Shown here in pieces: positions 60,582 through 64,000 of a stretch of DNA of 64,000 nucleotides. The stretch spans positions 12,295,001 to 12,359,000 of the forward strand of contig NC_080563.1 of NCBI RefSeq assembly GCF_030253575.1. Reading direction: 5' to 3'. Position 1 is the first letter of the stretch. Each line of letters starts with the position of its first letter. The notes beneath the pieces are model-generated. The model ran no database searches and was not told where the DNA came from. It saw nothing but the letters and a program-made list of their open reading frames with translations. The stretch is from Rhododendron vialii (lineage: Eukaryota > Streptophyta > Magnoliopsida > Ericales > Ericaceae). Both the position numbers and the translations under genes were made by a program.

Positions 60582-60712
60582 GGGAAAAATGACAGCTCAG
60601 GACATGTTTTGATAATTAATACCCGCCAAGGATATGCTGAGAACATTTGTAATGCTGAAAATATCATTGGCGGGTATTAATTATCAAACACGTCATTGGT
60701 TGTCATTTTCCC
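60582..60712. mobile_element. MITE, family B copy 2 (9-bp duplication)
   Basis: 131 bp with a perfect TAAGCATTT duplication at 60573-60581 and 60713-60721. Ends GGGAAAAATGACA and TGTCATTTTCCC, with ATTAATACCCGCCAA arms. Confidence 0.88.
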
Positions 60713-60721
60713 TAAGCATTT

Positions 60722-61262
60722 GCTCAAACCTTCATGCCAATTGAGCCAAACACTCCATAGCGGGACATGCTTAGATTAGCATCCTCATGGGTTGAGCGCT
60801 TGGGCTAAATTGTATGCGTTGGGCAAGGATGGAGATGAGCGTATCTCGCGTAAGCCCCAGAGCTTCGATCCGCAAAATTGGGTCAGGCCGAACTCGACTG
60901 CAGAAAGTTCTACCCGAATCAAGATAGTTACTGGAGGATCAATTTGGTCACGTGACCGTCACATGGCACTCGGTGTGTCCTGCATGGTGTAACACCATGA
61001 AGCGGTTAGTGCTAGTACGAGCTTTCTTGAAGTCTAAGCTAAGTCACTCTACATAAAATACAACTTCATACCCAAAAAGAGGTACGTCGTTACTATCCAC
61101 CGAAGAGCTATCTACTTTTCTCTATTCGAGCAAGGACTTCCTTAATTATCAGAGTGCCTCCCGGTCGTCACTGGTCGATCAAGCACTAATGGTGGTTCCT
61201 TGCCTGGCAAATCTATGTCAGAAAGAGAAGCTCAAGTCCATATTCAAGTCCGAAATTTGTTT
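60722..61262. other. Intergenic DNA, nothing firmly recognised
   Basis: A less AT-rich patch with a 66-codon frame at 60792-60992 of unknown nature. It may be old retrotransposon sequence. Confidence 0.4.
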
Positions 61263-61394
61263 GGGAAAATGACGGTCCATGACGTGTTTTGATAATTAAT
61301 GCCCGTTAATGACATTTTCAGTATTAACAAATATTCTCAGTATGTACTTGGCTGGTATTAATTATCAATACACGCCATGAGCCATCATTTTCCC
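61263..61394. mobile_element. MITE, family B copy 3 (9-bp duplication)
   Basis: 132 bp flanked by AATTTGTTT (61254-61262) and AGTTTGTTT (61395-61403), one mismatch. The interior runs opposite to copy 2. Confidence 0.85.
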
Positions 61395-61403
61395 AGTTTG
61401 TTT

Positions 61404-63120
61404 TGAGAGGACCAGATCAAACACCACCCCACCCACCACTTCACGAACTCGGACTCACGAGTTTATGGGCCTCTAAGCCCATATAAGCTGTCAGACCCGC
61501 CTATTGTGATTCAATTCGACCCACGCGCTAACTGAGTTGTGGGCTGTCCATTCGCCAGGCCTGAAGCTCACTCCGGGACCCACTACATAGATATTGATAC
61601 TTGCGTCATTCATATTAAAAAAAAAACAATACTAAACCGACATTTATAACACATTTGAACTACTAATATTTGTCTTAAGAATAATTTTTAAGATCAAAGT
61701 CTGACTGTAAATTATTCCAAAACAATAATAAACATGATTTGATCGAGTATTTGTCCCATTTGTCCAATGTTCAATCAAATTTATTTCTTAAACATAAAAT
61801 AATTCACACAACAATGTCAAAAAGATGAACAACTCAAATCATTAAATAGATTCGTGATGGAGTTTAATTTGCTATCAGTTGAAGGTTTAGACAAACGATA
61901 CAACATATGATATTATTCGAGGCCCAGGACACAATCAAATATGCACAATAATTTCCGACTTATCAAAATCGAATGTTTGATCAAAATGACTCACACACGC
62001 ATCGCGTGTACTCCGACCTCTAGTTTAGTTAAAACACACGTAAAATTTTGAGAAAAATATGTTTATTATTAAGGAATTCAAGAAGCCAATTCATCGTAAA
62101 AAATGACAGGGACTTTTAACGAAATAAAAAAAATGTGAGCCAGTCTTAATGGAAAATCACCTCCTCCTTCGGGCCTCCTCCGAACAAGTATACTGGCATG
62201 GAGATCTGAACAAGAGACATTGGAATCTACTCTTTATTTTGCTACAGTAATAGAAAATGGTGAGCTCTCGTCGTTGATGAAAAGGCCAATATTGGTCCCA
62301 CCCCCCACCCAATTGAAAGCAAAGCACCTATCCCATCCACCAGCCCAAAAAAATACATGAAAACAAACACACACGGGGAAAAAAAAAAACGACTGAAAAA
62401 GTCATACTACATAGTAATTATAAATGTTTCCACTACGGGCAAAACAAAATAAGAAGAGGAATTGATTTTTACACTCCTCCGATATTCAGATACATTTTTT
62501 GAGGGTAATTATACATGTGTTTTACAAAATTGTCTTTTTCTTTTTCTAGTGCGAAAAAAATAAATAGATATTAAGAAATAAAATATAATTCTACAACTTT
62601 ACTTAAATTTTGAATAAACAAAACAATGAAGGTGAAGAAATACATACGGCAGAAACAAAATTATTTTATAAATGATGTAGAGTGCTGGTGTTTTATTGAT
62701 GTATTATAGTTAAATCACGAACTTATATTGTGGTTCCACGATAGTCATTGTGGGTTTGTGTGTATAAAATGTTTGTATATGGGTCGAGTGTGGTGTGGGT
62801 CCACCCACTTTGTGAGTGTGTGTATAAGAATTTGTATGTGTATGTGATAGTAGCAAAGTTGTATTGAAATAGAGTAATAGATTCGATTTGAGAATTTAGT
62901 TGGCCAAATCAATTTAATTCCCTTAACAACGCGTGAACTAACATTATGACCATAGAACCTAAGTCACATAATGTGCACGTATGAGCACAAGCGTGAGGGA
63001 AAGTAAGGATGAGAGTGTAAAAACAATCCTAATTACTATAATTCGTGAGAGTAAGGAATAAAGACAAGAACATAAAGTGTGAATTAAGAGCGAGATGTAA
63101 ACTTCTAGCGAAAGATTATA
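61404..63120. other. AT-rich intergenic DNA, nothing recognised
   Basis: No coding similarity or element with defined ends is seen. Confidence 0.5.
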
Positions 63121-63274
63121 GGTCCCGTTTTCACTAAGGGAAATAAGTATTTATTTAAATTTTTTAAATAAATACTTATTCTTTGAACAAAAGGTGATGC
63201 ATTGTGAAAGAATGACCTGTCTCGTAAAATAAAAAATAAGTACTTAAAAAATAAAAACCGTAGCGAAACAGGAT
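63121..63274. mobile_element. Short MITE related to family E
   Basis: About 154 bp. Ends GGTCCCGTTTTCACTAA and CGTAGCGAAACAGGATC are imperfect inverted repeats, and the inside shares ATTGTGAAAGAATGA and ATAAGTACTTAA with 38587-39101. Confidence 0.6.
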
Positions 63275-63517
63275 CTATGTGAGCTAGGTGAGGAAAAGCA
63301 ACCTTCAGAAGGCCTTAATTATTGCATTTAGTAAATGAGTCAAGTGCTGAAAATTGTAGTTTAATTTACTGATGACAAATTAATAGGCGTTTTTTTGTAC
63401 TTTACTCCTTTGAGTTTTTTTTTTTTGACACGTACTCCTTTGAGTTGTGCAAAGCAGTTATGTAAAGTTGTGTTGTCAATCACGGTACTAGGGCAAGGTC
63501 CAAGGTACTATACAGAC

Positions 63518-63755
63518 CAGGGCCGGTCCACGGGCAAAGTCCAAGAGGTCGCTGTCTTGAGCCTTTACAATTCTGTTTAAAATTTTAAATTAGAAAATTT
63601 ATATAGAGTATTATTCCACCACTTGGACATCCAAATATCTTGGGCCGCTGTCTGGGCCTCCACATTTTTGTTTATTATTTTTAAATTAAAAAACTTATGT
63701 AGGACATTATTCCACTACTTGATCTAGGACATCCAAATATTTTGAGTCAGTCCTG
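63518..63755. mobile_element. Small hAT-like element with internal duplication
   Basis: 238 bp with ends CAGGGCCGGTCC and GAGTCAGTCCTG. The 8-bp flanks ATACAGAC (63510-63517) and ATACCGAT (63756-63763) agree at six positions. Inside are two diverged copies of about 105 bp, each ending CATCCAAATAT. Confidence 0.65.
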
Positions 63756-63763
63756 ATACCGAT

Positions 63764-64000
63764 AGTAAATAAAACACATAGATTGGTGCTTTATAATGAC
63801 CAATATATTAGAATTTCAACCAAAATAATAATACTAATTTTTTTTTCTTGAAAAAAACTTAGAATTTTAAGATAATTAAACAAACGGTCGAACTATTAAC
63901 AGTAGTGGACTGTCAATAAACAAAGAAAAAGAAAAAAGACACTTCAATACACTTTTTACGCTTTTCAATACATTTTCACACACTTACATACACTTTTCAA
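63764..64000. other. Window end, nothing recognised
   Basis: AT-rich sequence without recognisable features. Confidence 0.5.

Noticed and set aside
60792..60992. 66-codon plus-strand frame
   Set aside because: Short, no recognisable motif, set among MITEs.

Overview
This is nuclear DNA from a flowering plant, probably a eudicot. The evidence is spliced genes with GT-AG introns, a chloroplast-targeted fatty-acid synthase, an ethylene receptor, a PLATZ zinc-binding protein, a Ty1/copia retrotransposon primed by initiator tRNA-Met, and a dense load of MITEs. I cannot name the species. No bacterial, viral or organellar segment, CRISPR array or operon is visible.

Gene layout. 204-2466 (+): last four exons of an ERS1-type ethylene receptor, 5' part outside the window. 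3316-4222 (-): two-exon INP1-like DOG1-domain protein (pollen apertures). 8052-9377 (+): intronless GT47 exostosin-family glycosyltransferase. 9978-16827 (-): complete eight-exon chloroplast 3-ketoacyl-ACP synthase III. 40733-42970 (+): five-exon PLATZ protein. 46761-46831 (+): tRNA-Gly(GCC). 47206-52975 (-): complete seven-exon flavin monooxygenase of the FMO GS-OX-like group. I joined exons by hand from protein similarity, splice dinucleotides and reading phase; the joined lengths (269, 441, 402, 246 and 449 aa) fit their families.

Mobile-element layout. A decayed copia element fills 17650-22304 and a decayed autonomous-type hAT element fills 54345-58852. Around them lie many smaller elements whose ends I could fix by target-site duplication: a 1.1 kb Mutator-like element with long terminal repeats (25286-26402), small elements with 9-bp duplications (30410, 46460, 59435, 60582, 61263), elements with TTA/TAA duplications (5281, 5775, 28144, 31384, 38587, 44554), Stowaway-like elements (37266, 42397), small hAT-like elements (24253, 63518), and three poly(A)-tailed retro-insertions with 11-12 bp duplications (1204, 31815, 35605), one of them split by a later DNA transposon.

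The genes are independent housekeeping or developmental genes, not a pathway cluster. Their order looks ancestral: from memory, INP1 and the GT47 gene are near neighbours in Arabidopsis (At4g22600/At4g22580), as are KASIII and the FMO GS-OX genes (At1g62640/At1g62540-62620). I found no new molecular system. The points most worth a second look are two motif substitutions in the ethylene receptor kinase domain, a possible gene-capturing Mutator-like element, nested insertions with intact footprints, and several unusual fold-back and tandem repeats.
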